Assembly (NCBI RefSeq): GCF_022179245.1
Contig: NZ_BPQM01000131.1
Location: forward strand, 1 to 53,578
DNA length: 53,578 nucleotides
Direction: 5' to 3'
DNA from: Methylobacterium gregans
GTDB taxonomy: Bacteria; Pseudomonadota; Alphaproteobacteria; Rhizobiales; Beijerinckiaceae
The position numbers and the translations under genes were made by a program. The notes beneath the pieces were generated by a model. It made no database searches. It was not told the origin of the DNA and was given only the letters and a program-made list of their open reading frames with translations. Below are positions 1 to 8,997 of the stretch, piece by piece (position 1 is the first letter of the stretch; each line of letters opens with the position of its first letter).

Positions 1-43
1 AAAAGGAAAGGCCCGCCGGTCATCCCGGCGGGCCTTTCCTTTT
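1..43. terminator. Strong bidirectional hairpin terminator
   Basis: A perfect 19-bp inverted repeat (1-19 with 25-43) surrounds a short unpaired loop. The stem has a GC core (GGCCCGCCGG) and A-rich/T-rich outer arms, so it can act as an intrinsic terminator in either direction. It lies just past the stop of the minus-strand gene at 63-374 and would end that transcript. Its partner gene to the left is outside the window. Confidence 0.85.
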
Positions 44-62
44 CGGGGACGCCTCCGGCGCG

Positions 63-374
63 TCAGACGCCGCAGATCTCCCTGAACCCCTCGACGAGGC
101 GGGTCTGCCGGTCGAGCAGGATCTCCAGATCGCGGATCTGCTGCCGGGCGTGAGCGAGCTCCGCCTCGGCGCGGGCGGCCCGGTTGAGCGCGGCGGCTTG
201 GTCGGCGCGGGCCTCGTCGAGGCGGTCGGCGAGCGCGACGACGCTGTTCCGCGACGCCCGCTGCTGCCGGCGGATCTCCCTCATGCCGTCCTGCAGAGCC
301 ACGTGCCCGAGGGCCAGACCCAGGCCAACGGTCCCGGCAGCCTCAATGCCAAAGTTGCGGGCGTGGTGGGTCAT
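63..374 (-). CDS. Small membrane-anchored coiled-coil protein, phage-like
   Basis: 103 aa, function unknown. Near the N-terminus is one short hydrophobic stretch (about residues 10-25, GTVGLGLALG). The rest is a charged, alanine/arginine-rich helix with heptad-like spacing, so a membrane-anchored coiled coil is likely. A longer frame starts at 413, but the ATG at 374 is preceded by GGAGAG seven bases upstream, which decides the start. It stands beside phage-type genes and ends at the terminator at 1-43. Size and layout resemble small accessory proteins of phage lysis or tail cassettes, but no family was recognised. Confidence 0.6.
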   Translation of the reverse strand: MTHHARNFGIEAAGTVGLGLALGHVALQDGMREIRRQQRASRNSVVALADRLDEARADQAAALNRAARAEAELAHARQQIRDLEILLDRQTRLVEGFREICGV

Positions 375-802
375 GGGGCGGCTCTCCAGGGCGGGGCGAT
401 CTCGTGCTCTCAAGGTGGGCCTGGCCGGAGTCCCGGGTCAAGAATCTGGGGAAGATGTCCACAATCGACGGTAAACGGATCCCTGGCCTCTTGTGCCTTG
501 CCCTGTGCGCCCGAATCGGACGCACGTCGGGCCGACGTCGGGCCGGATGCGCCCGCCGCCCCTGGAGGCCTCCGGGGACCGGCTTCCGGAGCCGCCCGGA
601 ACCGCGCCCCGCACGGGCTCAGAGGGGCCATCGTCCGGACGGCGTCCAGATCGGAAATTCGTTTCTAAAAACCGTAGCCTCGTTTCGTTGTGTAGGAGTA
701 ACGGGGGAGTATCGGTGGTGCTGAAAACCACTCCCGGGGGGTGACTGTTTTCGGACGCTCGGTGTGTTGGCCGTCTCACGGGCCGGGGCGAACTTCCCGC
801 TT
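375..802. other. Divergent intergenic region with tandem 11-bp repeat
   Basis: About 430 bases lie between the divergent genes at 374 (minus) and 803 (plus). They contain two head-to-tail copies of ACGTCGGGCCG (524-545) and a small hairpin GTGGT/ACCAC near 715-731. A variant of the GTGTGTTGTCCGT repeat described elsewhere in this annotation sits at 762-774 with one mismatch. No convincing coding frame is present; the short frames here are GC-rich shadows. Promoters for both flanking genes should lie here, but I cannot place -35/-10 boxes. Confidence 0.5.
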
Positions 803-1390
803 ATGGCCTCCACCCGCCTCAAGATTGACGTCTCCGCCCTACGCCGGGCCGGCATCACCCGGGCGAAGGAACTCCGCAGCGCCCTCGACGAGGCCGTGCT
901 CTACCTCGCCGCCTCTGCCCGGAAACGGCTGCGCGAGGTCGCGGTCCAGGTCCTCGACCGGCCCATGGAGTTCACGGTCGACGCCTTCAAGTACAGGCCC
1001 GTCCCCGGCGACGCCCCGGCCGCCCTCGTCTACGTCCTGCCCACCGCGGCGCGCTACCTCGCCCGGCAGGTGTTCGGCGGCGAGCGCGAGCCCGGCGATT
1101 ACGGGACGGTGTCCCGAGGGATCCTGGTGCCGGGCCGCGACGCCGTCCTCGACGAATTCGGCAACATGCCCCGGTCGCAGGTCTCCGAGGCGGAGGCCGA
1201 GGGCGCGCGCTGGACCCCGACGCGGGGGAGCGCGCAGGTGCTGATCCTGCCGGGACGGGACCGGCCGAGGATCATCGCGGCCGCCGAGGACGTCGCGGTC
1301 TACGAACCCCGGCTCCCCTTCTACGACGTCGTCGAGGAGGTCGTGCGCGAGCGAGGGCCCGGGGCCCTGCAGCACGTCCTCAGACGATGA
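803..1390 (+). CDS. Conserved phage-type protein, unknown function
   Basis: 195 aa, soluble, no signal peptide. The N-terminal third is helical and basic (LRRAGITRAKELRSAL, then ASARKRLREVAVQVLDRP). The centre is mixed alpha/beta with GDAPAALVYVLPTAARYLARQVFGG. The general pattern resembles small phage head-tail or tail-completion proteins, but no motif proves this. The frame opens 13 codons earlier at 764; the ATG at 803 was chosen because the conserved-looking sequence begins there. It converges on the minus-strand structural gene and overlaps its end by 11 bases. It is the only plus-strand gene in the first 6 kb. Confidence 0.6.
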   Translation: MASTRLKIDVSALRRAGITRAKELRSALDEAVLYLAASARKRLREVAVQVLDRPMEFTVDAFKYRPVPGDAPAALVYVLPTAARYLARQVFGGEREPGDYGTVSRGILVPGRDAVLDEFGNMPRSQVSEAEAEGARWTPTRGSAQVLILPGRDRPRIIAAAEDVAVYEPRLPFYDVVEEVVRERGPGALQHVLRR

Positions 1391-2714
1391 AGAGCGGCGT
1401 GGCCGCGCGCAGGTCGGCCCAGTCCGGCACGCCGAGGACCGGCGCCGTATTGTCGGACGCGCTGCGGAAGGTGGTGACCGCCCGCCAGGTCGCGCCCGCG
1501 TCGAACGAGATCATCGCCGCCGTCGAGTTCGCGGTGTAGGCGAGGAGCGCGCCGAGGTGCGGGATGCCGATCAGGCCGCCGCCCCCGCCCGACGGCGGGG
1601 GCCCGTCCACGAGCGTCGTGCCGTCGAGCGAGACGCTCCGGAAGCGCGCGGCCAGCGTCGCACCGGTGGCCGGATCGGCGACGCCCGGTCCCCGGAACAG
1701 CCCGACGGCGCCGGGCAGGAGCGCGCTCGCCAGGAGGCTGTACTGGCCGACGAAGACGTCCCTGCCCGACCCCCATTGCTGCGCCCGGGAAGTGTAGAGC
1801 CCGTTCGCGACCGAGCAGGGCACGGCGTCGCGCCGCGAGTAGAAGACGGAGAGCGGCACGAAGCTGGCGCCGGTGAGGTCGGCCCGGACGATCCCGTACC
1901 AGGACGCCCTCACCATCGAGACAAGGGCGGAGCCGTCCTCCAACATCTCGACGTCGATCTCGTCCACGTCGACCGTCGCGGACGTCGCGACGAAGCTCTG
2001 CCGGCCGAAGGCGCGGGTCACGTCCCCGAGGACGACCCGCACCCAGAACACCGTGTTGGCCCGGTCGAGCACGCGCGGGACCCCGGTGAACGGCAGGGCC
2101 TGGAGCCCGCCGGGCGCGACGCGGGCGAGCGCGGTCGCGCCGGCCGAGTTGACCGCGTAGGCGATGCGGAGGCGGGTCACGTTGGCGCTGGTCTCGTAGC
2201 TCCAGGGCGTGGTGCCGGGCTGCGTGCCGTTGGCCTGCTGGATCTGCGCGACCCAGCCGTCGCCGGTGCCGTAGGTGAAGCTCGCCGTGCTGAAGCCTGA
2301 CTGCCCGGGGATCGCGCCCGAGGATGCCCCGGTCGCGAGGTTGCGGATGAGGAAGCTGCCGCCCGACCCCGTGTACAGGGCGTCCGCGGCCGCGTTGACG
2401 GAGTGGAGCTGGTAGCCCGTCACGAACGGCGGATAGGCGTAGTCGGCCACCGGCGCCGCGGCGAGCCCGGTCGAGCCGACGTTCCAGATCCCGACCCGGC
2501 CGGCGGCGGTGAGCGCCGCGACCTGGGCGCCGGACGAGACCGAGGTCACGAGGTCGTTGAAGGCCGACGCGCGCACCCGGAAGAAGTTCAGCCGGTCGAG
2601 GGCGGCGTCGTAGGTCATCCGGTAGAAGCGTCCGGCCGGGGTCACGTACTGACCGGCCGTGCGCGCGGGCGCCTGCAACGCCGGCGGGTTCAGCATGAGC
2701 GGCCGGGTCAGCAT
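1380..2714 (-). CDS. Phage-like tail or virion-associated protein, unknown family
   Basis: 444 aa, no signal peptide. It is rich in Gly, Ala, Thr and Val with repeated short beta-strand patterns (AALTAAGRVGIWNVG, GSGGSFLIRNLATG, PPPSGGGGGLIGIPHLG), which suggests a beta-propeller or beta-rich fibre fold. Its ATG at 2714 overlaps the TGA of the upstream gene (TGATG), so it is translationally coupled in a minus-strand run of structural-type genes. The frame continues another 55 codons upstream, but that part is a shadow of the neighbour. A tail-tip or host-contact role is inferred only from composition and position. Confidence 0.65.
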   Translation of the reverse strand: MLTRPLMLNPPALQAPARTAGQYVTPAGRFYRMTYDAALDRLNFFRVRASAFNDLVTSVSSGAQVAALTAAGRVGIWNVGSTGLAAAPVADYAYPPFVTGYQLHSVNAAADALYTGSGGSFLIRNLATGASSGAIPGQSGFSTASFTYGTGDGWVAQIQQANGTQPGTTPWSYETSANVTRLRIAYAVNSAGATALARVAPGGLQALPFTGVPRVLDRANTVFWVRVVLGDVTRAFGRQSFVATSATVDVDEIDVEMLEDGSALVSMVRASWYGIVRADLTGASFVPLSVFYSRRDAVPCSVANGLYTSRAQQWGSGRDVFVGQYSLLASALLPGAVGLFRGPGVADPATGATLAARFRSVSLDGTTLVDGPPPSGGGGGLIGIPHLGALLAYTANSTAAMISFDAGATWRAVTTFRSASDNTAPVLGVPDWADLRAATPLFIV

Positions 2715-3367
2715 CAGGCGTAGCCCCGGCCGGCGAGGTAGCCGAACGTCCCGACCCCGGGGATGACGACGAGGACGTAGCTGTCCCAGCCGTCGGCGGC
2801 CGCCGCGGCGAGGAGCGACGGCTTGCTCCCGTCCCCGGCCGGGTCGAGCACGTCCTTGCTCCACTTCACCCCAGACCACGACGCGACCGCGCCCTTCGGC
2901 CGGTAGAGCCAGAGCTTCAGCCCGAGGAGGAACTGCGGGCTCGGCGCGAGGGCGTCGAGGTCGGGCGGGGCGTCCGGCGCGCCGACGGCGACCGTGACGT
3001 TGCCGGAGGCTTTCACGACGAAGTTGGTCGCCTCATTGGGATCGAGGGTCACCGTGTCGCCGACGGCGGCCGTGCCGAGGTGGCTGTAGCTCTCCCGGTA
3101 GGCCAACATCTCGGCCCGGGTCTGGGGGCGCCAGGCGAAGTCGTTCGGCCGCCCGCGCATCGCCGGCCCCTCCGCCCCGAGCTCGACGGCCGAGGACGAG
3201 GAGCCGCTCTCCAGGCGCGAGGACGAGGCGCCGTCGCCGGTCGAGACGATCGGCGGCGCCGACCCCTCCTTCAGGTCCGGCACGAGTGGGGCGCGGCCGG
3301 CGTCCCGCTCCGATCCCTCCAGGACGTTGCGGACCAGCGTGGCGAAGGCGGCGTCGAGGTCAGACAT
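2714..3367 (-). CDS. Phage-like structural or accessory protein, unknown family
   Basis: 217 aa. The first 70 residues are low-complexity and acidic/serine-rich (SSSRLESGSSSSAVELG), probably a flexible linker. The rest is compact, with a WRPQTRAEMLAYRESYSHLG stretch and strand-rich segments up to a Gly/Tyr-rich end. The start at 3367 overlaps the end of the upstream gene by 8 bases, and its stop overlaps the next start, so three consecutive genes are coupled. The first 70 residues and the coupling suit an adaptor between larger tail proteins. This is inference; no family was recognised. Confidence 0.6.
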   Translation of the reverse strand: MSDLDAAFATLVRNVLEGSERDAGRAPLVPDLKEGSAPPIVSTGDGASSSRLESGSSSSAVELGAEGPAMRGRPNDFAWRPQTRAEMLAYRESYSHLGTAAVGDTVTLDPNEATNFVVKASGNVTVAVGAPDAPPDLDALAPSPQFLLGLKLWLYRPKGAVASWSGVKWSKDVLDPAGDGSKPSLLAAAAADGWDSYVLVVIPGVGTFGYLAGRGYA

Positions 3368-5085
3368 CGTCGGGGCTCGGCGGGTTGCACTGGCGGGGGC
3401 CGTGCCAGGCCGAGACCGCGAGCGGGATGAAGTCCTGGAGACCGGCCTGGCCGCCGATCTGGTTCATGGCGAGGATGATCCTGGTCGGGACCTTGCGCAG
3501 GACCTGCTTCGGGTCGTTGGCGCTGGCGTCGTCGCGGCCGGGGACGTTCCCCCGGAAGTCGTGGGCCTGCACGTAGGCGAGCTGGTCGGCGACGCCGTTC
3601 TCCAGGTAGGCCTCGCCCCCCGGCACCGGGCCGGGCGTGGGCGGGAACCCGGCGAACGCCGCGATCGCCACCCGATCCCAGGCCTCGCCGGTGTAGCCGA
3701 CGGTCAGGTCCCCCGGCTCGCCCGGCTCGCCGGTGCCGTCGCAGCTCGCGATCCGGATCGTGGCCTTGGGGTAGCTCCCCGCCGCGGCGCTGTCCTTGAT
3801 CGTGAGCGAGACGACCTTGCCCTCGGCCCAGCCGCCCGGCAGGTCGACGTCGTCCGCCTCGATGCGGGCCCGCCATGCCGTCGAGAACCCCGAGGCGACG
3901 ATGTCCTCGAAGGGGACCGACCACTCGTAAGTGTTGCGCCGCTGCGCGAGGGCGATCGGCTTCGCCGCCTTCAGGACGAGCGTGTAGAGCGCGTTGATCC
4001 CGGCCGGCGTGCGCCAGAACGTGGCGCCCCCCGGGCCGCCGACGTAGCTCTGGTCGGCGAGCGCCAGGCTCCAGCGCCCGGCCTGCACGTCGGCCGCGAA
4101 CGAGCCCGACGAGACGTGGTCCTTCGCCGCCTGCCAGCAGTTCCAGCCGAACCGGCGCACGTCCCCCGGCGCGTAGTGCGTCACCGGCAGCCACGGCGTC
4201 GAGACCTGGTCGATCGAGGGGTCCTCGGTCCGGACGTCCAGGCTCTTGATCGGCGCGTCGGGATCCGTGCACGCGGCGTTGAGCAGGAGGAAGGAGACGA
4301 TCTCCTCGCGCTTGATCCGGGCGACGTAGGCGAGGACGAGCTCGACGTCGAAGTAGGTGACGTCGAGGTTGATCGCGAAGGGCGCCTTAGGGTCGGGCTT
4401 CGGCTCGCCCTCCTTGCGGACGTAGACGAACTTGCCCTTCGAGCCGTAGACCGGCCCGACCGAGGCCGGCTGCGGCCCTTCCGCGAACCGCTTCGGGTCG
4501 ACCTTGGTCACCACCCGCTTCACGACCGTGTAGCCGGAGCCGCCGGCGATCGTGCTCCCGACCTGCGGGATCCCGCGCTCCAGCTCGTCCGGGGTCAGGG
4601 TCGCGATCCGGCCGGAGGCGATCACCACGCTCGGGTTGAAGCCCCCGAACAGGGAGTTCGGATCCGAGGCCGGGCCGACGTTGAGCTCGGGGAAGAGGTT
4701 GCGGATCGCGGCCGAGAGGTCGAGCAGGCCCTGGAGGAGCTGCAGCCAGGAGGCGGTCGCGGTGACCTGCATGCCGCGCAGGGGCTGCCCGGTCTCGCCG
4801 ATGGCGATGCCGCCGCCGTCCTCCCAGCCGATCCAATCGTCGGGCCGGAAGGTGCGCGAGGGCAGCCCCTCGCCGAGGAGCTCGGGCGTCGAGTAGGCCC
4901 CGGTGACCCGGTCGAAATGCCCGATGCGCCGGTGCCCGTCGAGGATCTCGGTCGGGTCGCTCTGCCGCCGGGGCGAGACGAAGATCGGGTGGAAGCCGAT
5001 GAACTGGCGCAGGACCGAGAGGCCCTGGTCGCGCAGATCCTTCCAGTTCGAGAGGAGCCCGGCGTCGAAGTTGAGGGTGCTCCTC
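3360..5085 (-). pseudogene. Phage-like structural protein with lost N-terminus
   Basis: The reading frame is continuous and protein-like from about 5085 down to the stop at 3360. It begins near LNFDAGLLSNWKDLRDQG and has roughly 570 codons. The only ATG is at 4772 (470 aa), lies in the middle of a conserved-looking stretch, and has no Shine-Dalgarno sequence. No start codon is visible between 4772 and the point where the frame meets the ParB-like sequence. The protein includes tryptophan- and glycine-rich segments (TPWLPVTHYAPGDVRRFGWN) typical of phage baseplate or fibre proteins. I interpret it as a structural gene whose 5' end was replaced by a ParB-like gene fragment. A shorter product from 4772 cannot be excluded. 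Confidence 0.55.
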
Positions 5086-5574
5086 GCCGACGAGGATCTC
5101 GCGCACCTCCTCCTTCTCCGGCTCGGGGGCGAGGAGCTCGCCGAGCTCCTTCAGCTCCGCCTCGCTGAAGCCGAGGCCGGTGAGGTCGAGGTCGAGGTCG
5201 CCGGCGTCGATCGAGGCCTGCAGCGACTGCAGCTCCTCGGCCAGCACCTTCTCGTCCCAGCCGGCGTTCAGCGCGATCCGGTTGTCGGCCAGCACCAGCG
5301 CGGCGCGCTCCTGCTCGGACAGGCCGGTGACCCGGATGCACGGGACGCGGTCGAGGCCGAGCCGGCGCGCCGCGGCCATGCGCCCGTGGCCGGCGATGAT
5401 GACGCCGTCGTCGTCCGCGAGGATCGGGTTGGTGAAGCCGAAGCGTTGGATCGCGGCCGCGAGCTGCGCGACCTGCTCGTCGGAATGGGTGCGCGCGTTG
5501 CGGTCGTAGCCGCGCAGGGTGCGCACCTCGACGATCTCGATCGCTGCGTACCTCAACGGATCGTCGGTGCGCAC
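5085..5574 (-). pseudogene. ParB/Srx-type nuclease-domain fragment, out of frame at its end
   Basis: About 163 codons from a GTG at 5574 (AGGGA seven bases upstream) encode a ParB N-terminal domain. Visible are RNARTHSDEQVAQLAAAIQ, FGFTNPILADDDGVIIAGHGR (the GHGR/AGHGRMAAA signature), RVPCIRVTGLSEQERAALVLADNR and an acidic linker EPEKEEVREI. In complete relatives this N-terminus is normally followed by an adenine/cytosine DNA methyltransferase domain. Here the sequence runs straight into a phage structural gene in another frame at about 5085-5095. The methyltransferase part is missing, so it looks like a deletion remnant. A truncated ParB-like protein could still be made. Confidence 0.65.
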
Positions 5575-5716
5575 CTGTAAGTCCCTGAAACTGCACGAGG
5601 TACGCGGGGTGCGTACCCAAACCGAACTTGTGTGAGCCGCCGGAGCCTTGACCGCATGACCTGAAGGCCTTGACCCCCCCGGGGAGGGACCCGCCCCCGG
5701 GCCTCCCCGGCCCGGA

Positions 5717-5914
5717 TCACGCCTCGACGCGCGCCGGCCGGGACGTCGCCGACGTCTCGCGGCGGGCGCGCAGCATGGCGCGGGGATCCTCGCCCGGATC
5801 GAAGCCGACCAAGCGCGCCGTGCCGTGCCTGACGGCCTGCGCGACCGCCTGCGGGACGTGCTCGCCCCTCAGGTCGGAGGGCCGCACGATGACGGGAGTG
5901 TTTCGGTAGCCCAC
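5717..5914 (-). CDS. Small basic protein, unknown
   Basis: 65 aa from a GTG at 5914, with GGAG seven bases upstream on the minus strand. The sequence begins VGYRNTPVIVRPSDLRGEHV and is arginine-rich towards the C-terminus (DPRAMLRARRETS). The frame extends to 6028, but that portion is GC-shadow sequence without a start context. It lies between the ParB-like fragment and the gene at 6074 on the same strand and may be part of the same accessory cassette. No family was recognised. Confidence 0.45.
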   Translation of the reverse strand: MGYRNTPVIVRPSDLRGEHVPQAVAQAVRHGTARLVGFDPGEDPRAMLRARRETSATSRPARVEA

Positions 5915-6010
5915 GGGGTCGCTCCATCGCCTGCCGGAAGGGGCGCCCGGGCGGATGGTCCATCCCGGGCGCCAAGTCGGTTCCAGCGAGGGGCAGGCTC
6001 GGAGGCGGCC

Positions 6011-6030
6011 GTGCGACGGACAACACACCG
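6011..6030 (-). repeat. Dispersed GTGTGTTGTCCGT repeat, copy 1
   Basis: On the minus strand this site reads CGGTGTGTTGTCCGTCGCAC. The 13-mer GTGTGTTGTCCGT recurs exactly at 9391-9403 on the plus strand and with one mismatch at 762-774. It sits upstream of the small gene at 5717-5914. Role unknown. Confidence 0.5.
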
Positions 6031-6073
6031 CCGGGCCGGGAGCGGACGCGGTCCCTCCCCGGGGACCGGCGGG

Positions 6074-6439
6074 CTAGCCGACGGTGTCGCGCGAGATGCG
6101 GGCGACGAGAGCCGGGACGGTGGCGGCGGGCACATAGCCCCGGCGCTGCAAGGCATGGGCGGCCCGGCGGACGATGCCCTCGACGTGGACGGCGTTGGGA
6201 TGCGTCCGGCCCCCGGGCCCGCGGGCCCCGGTCAGGGGCGCGTCACGGATCGCGTCGACCAGCGCCCGGTCGAGCTCCCTCGGATCCGGAAGGCCGCTAG
6301 CCTTGCGCTCGGCCCGTTCCTTCCGCTTCCGCTCGGCGTCCTCGCGCTTGCGCGCGTCGGCCTCCATCCGCTGCAGGATAGCGAGCTGGCCGGGCGTGCG
6401 CTTGCGGGTCAAGGCGGGGGCGAAGGCGGTCTCGGTCAT
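6074..6439 (-). CDS. Charged helical protein, unknown
   Basis: 121 aa. A lysine/arginine/glutamate-rich helix occupies roughly residues 20-48 (RMEADARKREDAERKRKERA), which could form a coiled coil. A small C-terminal domain follows (VEGIVRRAAHALQRRGYVPA). There is no export signal. It is divergent from the replication-initiator-like gene, with the repeat-bearing region between them. That position suits a small regulator or partition accessory, but no motif supports a specific role. Confidence 0.5.
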   Translation of the reverse strand: MTETAFAPALTRKRTPGQLAILQRMEADARKREDAERKRKERAERKASGLPDPRELDRALVDAIRDAPLTGARGPGGRTHPNAVHVEGIVRRAAHALQRRGYVPAATVPALVARISRDTVG

Positions 6440-6485
6440 GCCAGGAGTGTCGCTCCCCAGGACGCAAAGATCGAGGTCGGGGCGC

Positions 6486-6840
6486 TCAGACCTTCACCAC
6501 CCCTGCCGACGACGTGAAGATCCTCACCACGGGATCGACCCTCGGGGCATGAAGATTTGCACCACCTTCACCCGCCATTCCCAGCGCCATTCCCCTCTAC
6601 GGAAGGGTCCGGGGCAGGTGTGATTTCGCGCTACAATACTAATCGATGAGACCATCCTCACCCGCACCGGCCGGGCTCCCCGCCCTCTCCGCCCCCCGCC
6701 AGGTTCTATAGATTAGTATTAGAGGACCGTCTGAGCCTCCGTCCCGAGCCCGTCCGGAGCCGCCTTCGCAGAGGGGAAGGGGCTTGTTCCTGCCACGCCG
6801 GGTGGTACCCTCGGGTGGTGAAAATCTGCAAGCGATAGCC
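6486..6840. other. Candidate replication origin: iteron-like repeats and inverted repeat
   Basis: This stretch lies immediately upstream of the replication-initiator-like gene. Related 16-mers of the type TGAAGATYTKCACCAC occur in the same orientation at 6515-6530, 6550-6565 (35 bases apart) and, more diverged, at 6819-6834. An exact 10-bp inverted repeat, AATACTAATC at 6635-6644 and GATTAGTATT at 6711-6720, brackets a very GC-rich stretch and sits in the only AT-rich patches of the region. The layout resembles iterons plus an operator of Rep-type plasmid origins. It is a candidate only: three loose copies are few. Confidence 0.4.
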
Positions 6841-8856
6841 ATGGCCGCCTCGACCAAGCCCTCCGCGACCTCCGCCCCGTCCGCCCGCGCCCGGCGAGCG
6901 CCCTTCGTCCCGGGCGTGCGCGGCGACCTTGGGCAGGCGACCGCCTCGCCCCAAGCCTTCGCCGCCGTTGCCCCCTCCGTGCCGCGTCCGGTCGCCTACC
7001 TCCTCGACCGCCGCCTCTGTGCCATCCCGAGGCTCGGAGCGCGGGACGTGGCGCTGTGGGAGTGGATCGTCTCCTACGCGATCGCGGTGCACCCCGACGG
7101 CCTGCCGGCGCAGGTCCACGAGCCGGCGATCCCGGTCCGCCCCGCCCTGGTGGCGATGAGCGGGCGCGGCCGTCCCGTGCAGCCGCGCGAGCTCTCCGAC
7201 AGCCTCGTGAGGCTCTTCGGGGGCGAGCGGCAGGACCTGGCGATAGGCGACGCGTTCCGCTGCTCGCTGCCTGAGTGGGTGCCGCCGCTGCTGCGGCAGG
7301 GGCTCTACGGCTACCTCGACCTCGCCGTCCTCGCCGGCCTCGCGACGAAGAGCGGCGCGCTGCTCTACCGTCATCTCGTCGGCCGCCTCGCCGCCGAGCG
7401 GGTCCGCTTCATGCCAGACGCGCGGCCCCACGTGGTGACGATCCCGGTCGCCGAGCTCGGCGAGATCCTCGGCATGCCCGCCCCGATCCGGATGGGGCCG
7501 CTCCGGATCCGCTACCTGAAGCCCGCCCTCGCCGACCTCGCCAACCACGTGACGGCCTTCAAGGTAGAGGCCGAGGAGGCCAAGGATGAGCGCGGGCACA
7601 ACGTCGCCGTGGCGTTCTCGGTGCGCCTGCGCCCGCCGGAAATGCGGACGGCGGCCGCGCGGCTCCTGGACAGGGGTGACCTGTCGTTCCTGCAGGCCCA
7701 CCCGGATGAGCCCTCCTTCCAGCTGAAGGTGGCGACGCTGGTGAAGCTCGGGTCGGCGATCCCATCCCGGCGGGTGACCCAGCCGAAGGCGGGATCGCGC
7801 CGTCGGCCCGAGGCCGCCTTGGCGTCCGAGATGCATGCCTGGCGACGGCTCTGGCTCGCCGCCTTGGACGAGGCGCTCACGGGCACCGCCCTGACGCCGA
7901 GCTACGAGACGGGCACCTACCGGGGGCAGAGGCTGCTCGACGCGATCGCACGGGACGGAGCCGACCGGGCGTTCTGGGCCTTCGTCATGGCCGAGGTCGA
8001 GACCCCCGACCTGCAGGTCCGGCTCGACGCCTCTGCCAGCCACGAGCCCATCCGGATCCTCGCGGCGGCCGAGAGGGCCAGGATCCTGCGCTTCCGAGCC
8101 GCGCGCGCCGAGCGGCGCCGGGCGTTGAGGCATGCGCGGGCCGAGGGCACGCTGCCGCCCGCGACCCCGAAAAACACGATGACCGATTCGCGACCGATGA
8201 CCGCTCCCACCCCCGTCGTTCCCCCTGTCGCCCCGGCGCCCGCGCCCGCCGCGCCGACGCCTGACGCCGCGCTCGTCGCCCTGCTCGCGACCGACGAGGC
8301 GAAGGCCGAGGCCAGGAAGTTGTGGTGGTACTGGCAGCCCGCCTCCGAGTTCCCGCGCCTTCACGCGGCCGCGAAGGCCAAGCTGCTCCTCGACGAGGAC
8401 CTCGATCGCCAGTTCCCGATCTTCGCCCGAGCGGACGAGGCCATGGGGGGCGAGTACCGCAAGAACCTGCGCTGGCTAGCGGAGAAGTTCGACATGCCCC
8501 GGCAACCGCACGAGGACCCCGTCGCCACGAAGGTCCCGCCCTTCGTCGACGCGGACCTGGCCGAGGGCATGGTCACGTTCCTCGGCCTAACCCTGACGGT
8601 GCCGGTGCAGAACGGGCTCGCTGCCGACCCGAAGGCCGCCCTCCTGCGCGACCGGGATTTCATCATGCGTCGAGTGCAGAAGATCCGGTCGGAGTGGGAG
8701 GAGCGGGCCGCACGGATCGGCGACCGCTTCCAGCGCGGGGTGCCGCGCACGTTCGAGCAGAAGCAGCGCGAGATGTACGGTACGCCGCTGTTCGTGGCCA
8801 CGGTCAAGGATCGAGACGGGATCTACCGCGCGGCACCCGAGCCGAAGGATGACTAG
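6841..8856 (+). CDS. Replication initiator-like protein (Rep_3-type winged helix)
   Basis: 671 aa. A central segment (about residues 75-275) fits the tandem winged-helix pattern of Rep_3/RepA-RepB initiators: ALWEWIVSYAI, ATKSGALLYRHLVGRLA, a helix-turn-helix-like VAELGEILGMP, then LRIRYLKPALADLANHV and a strand-rich end VAVAFSVRLRPPE. A Pro/Ala-rich linker (PVVPPVAPAPAPAAPTP) leads to a second charged domain with KLWWYWQPASEFPRLHAAAK, function unknown. The frame opens earlier at a TTG (6784) with a good GGGGAAGG, but the ATG at 6841 leaves the iteron-like repeat outside the gene, so it is preferred. It would bind the upstream repeats to start replication. Similarity is by pattern only. Confidence 0.55.
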   Translation: MAASTKPSATSAPSARARRAPFVPGVRGDLGQATASPQAFAAVAPSVPRPVAYLLDRRLCAIPRLGARDVALWEWIVSYAIAVHPDGLPAQVHEPAIPVRPALVAMSGRGRPVQPRELSDSLVRLFGGERQDLAIGDAFRCSLPEWVPPLLRQGLYGYLDLAVLAGLATKSGALLYRHLVGRLAAERVRFMPDARPHVVTIPVAELGEILGMPAPIRMGPLRIRYLKPALADLANHVTAFKVEAEEAKDERGHNVAVAFSVRLRPPEMRTAAARLLDRGDLSFLQAHPDEPSFQLKVATLVKLGSAIPSRRVTQPKAGSRRRPEAALASEMHAWRRLWLAALDEALTGTALTPSYETGTYRGQRLLDAIARDGADRAFWAFVMAEVETPDLQVRLDASASHEPIRILAAAERARILRFRAARAERRRALRHARAEGTLPPATPKNTMTDSRPMTAPTPVVPPVAPAPAPAAPTPDAALVALLATDEAKAEARKLWWYWQPASEFPRLHAAAKAKLLLDEDLDRQFPIFARADEAMGGEYRKNLRWLAEKFDMPRQPHEDPVATKVPPFVDADLAEGMVTFLGLTLTVPVQNGLAADPKAALLRDRDFIMRRVQKIRSEWEERAARIGDRFQRGVPRTFEQKQREMYGTPLFVATVKDRDGIYRAAPEPKDD

Positions 8857-8997
8857 ACGCTGCGGAACCTTGGCCGTGGTCGCGCGTTTGCCTCCTTCGG
8901 CCTAGTCCGTCTGGACACTGTCGCTTTTGATGGCACCTTCTCTATCGCGTGGCGCGAAAACAACGATTCGGTCCTTTGCGCCCCGGGGGTCTGCCAG

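Noticed and set aside
3327..5168. 613-codon plus-strand frame opposite the phage structural genes
   Set aside because: Arg/Gly/Asp-rich shadow composition with no domain; the opposite strand is coherent.
6706..8364. 552-codon minus-strand frame opposite the initiator-like gene
   Set aside because: Pro/Arg/Gly/His-rich shadow; no start context.
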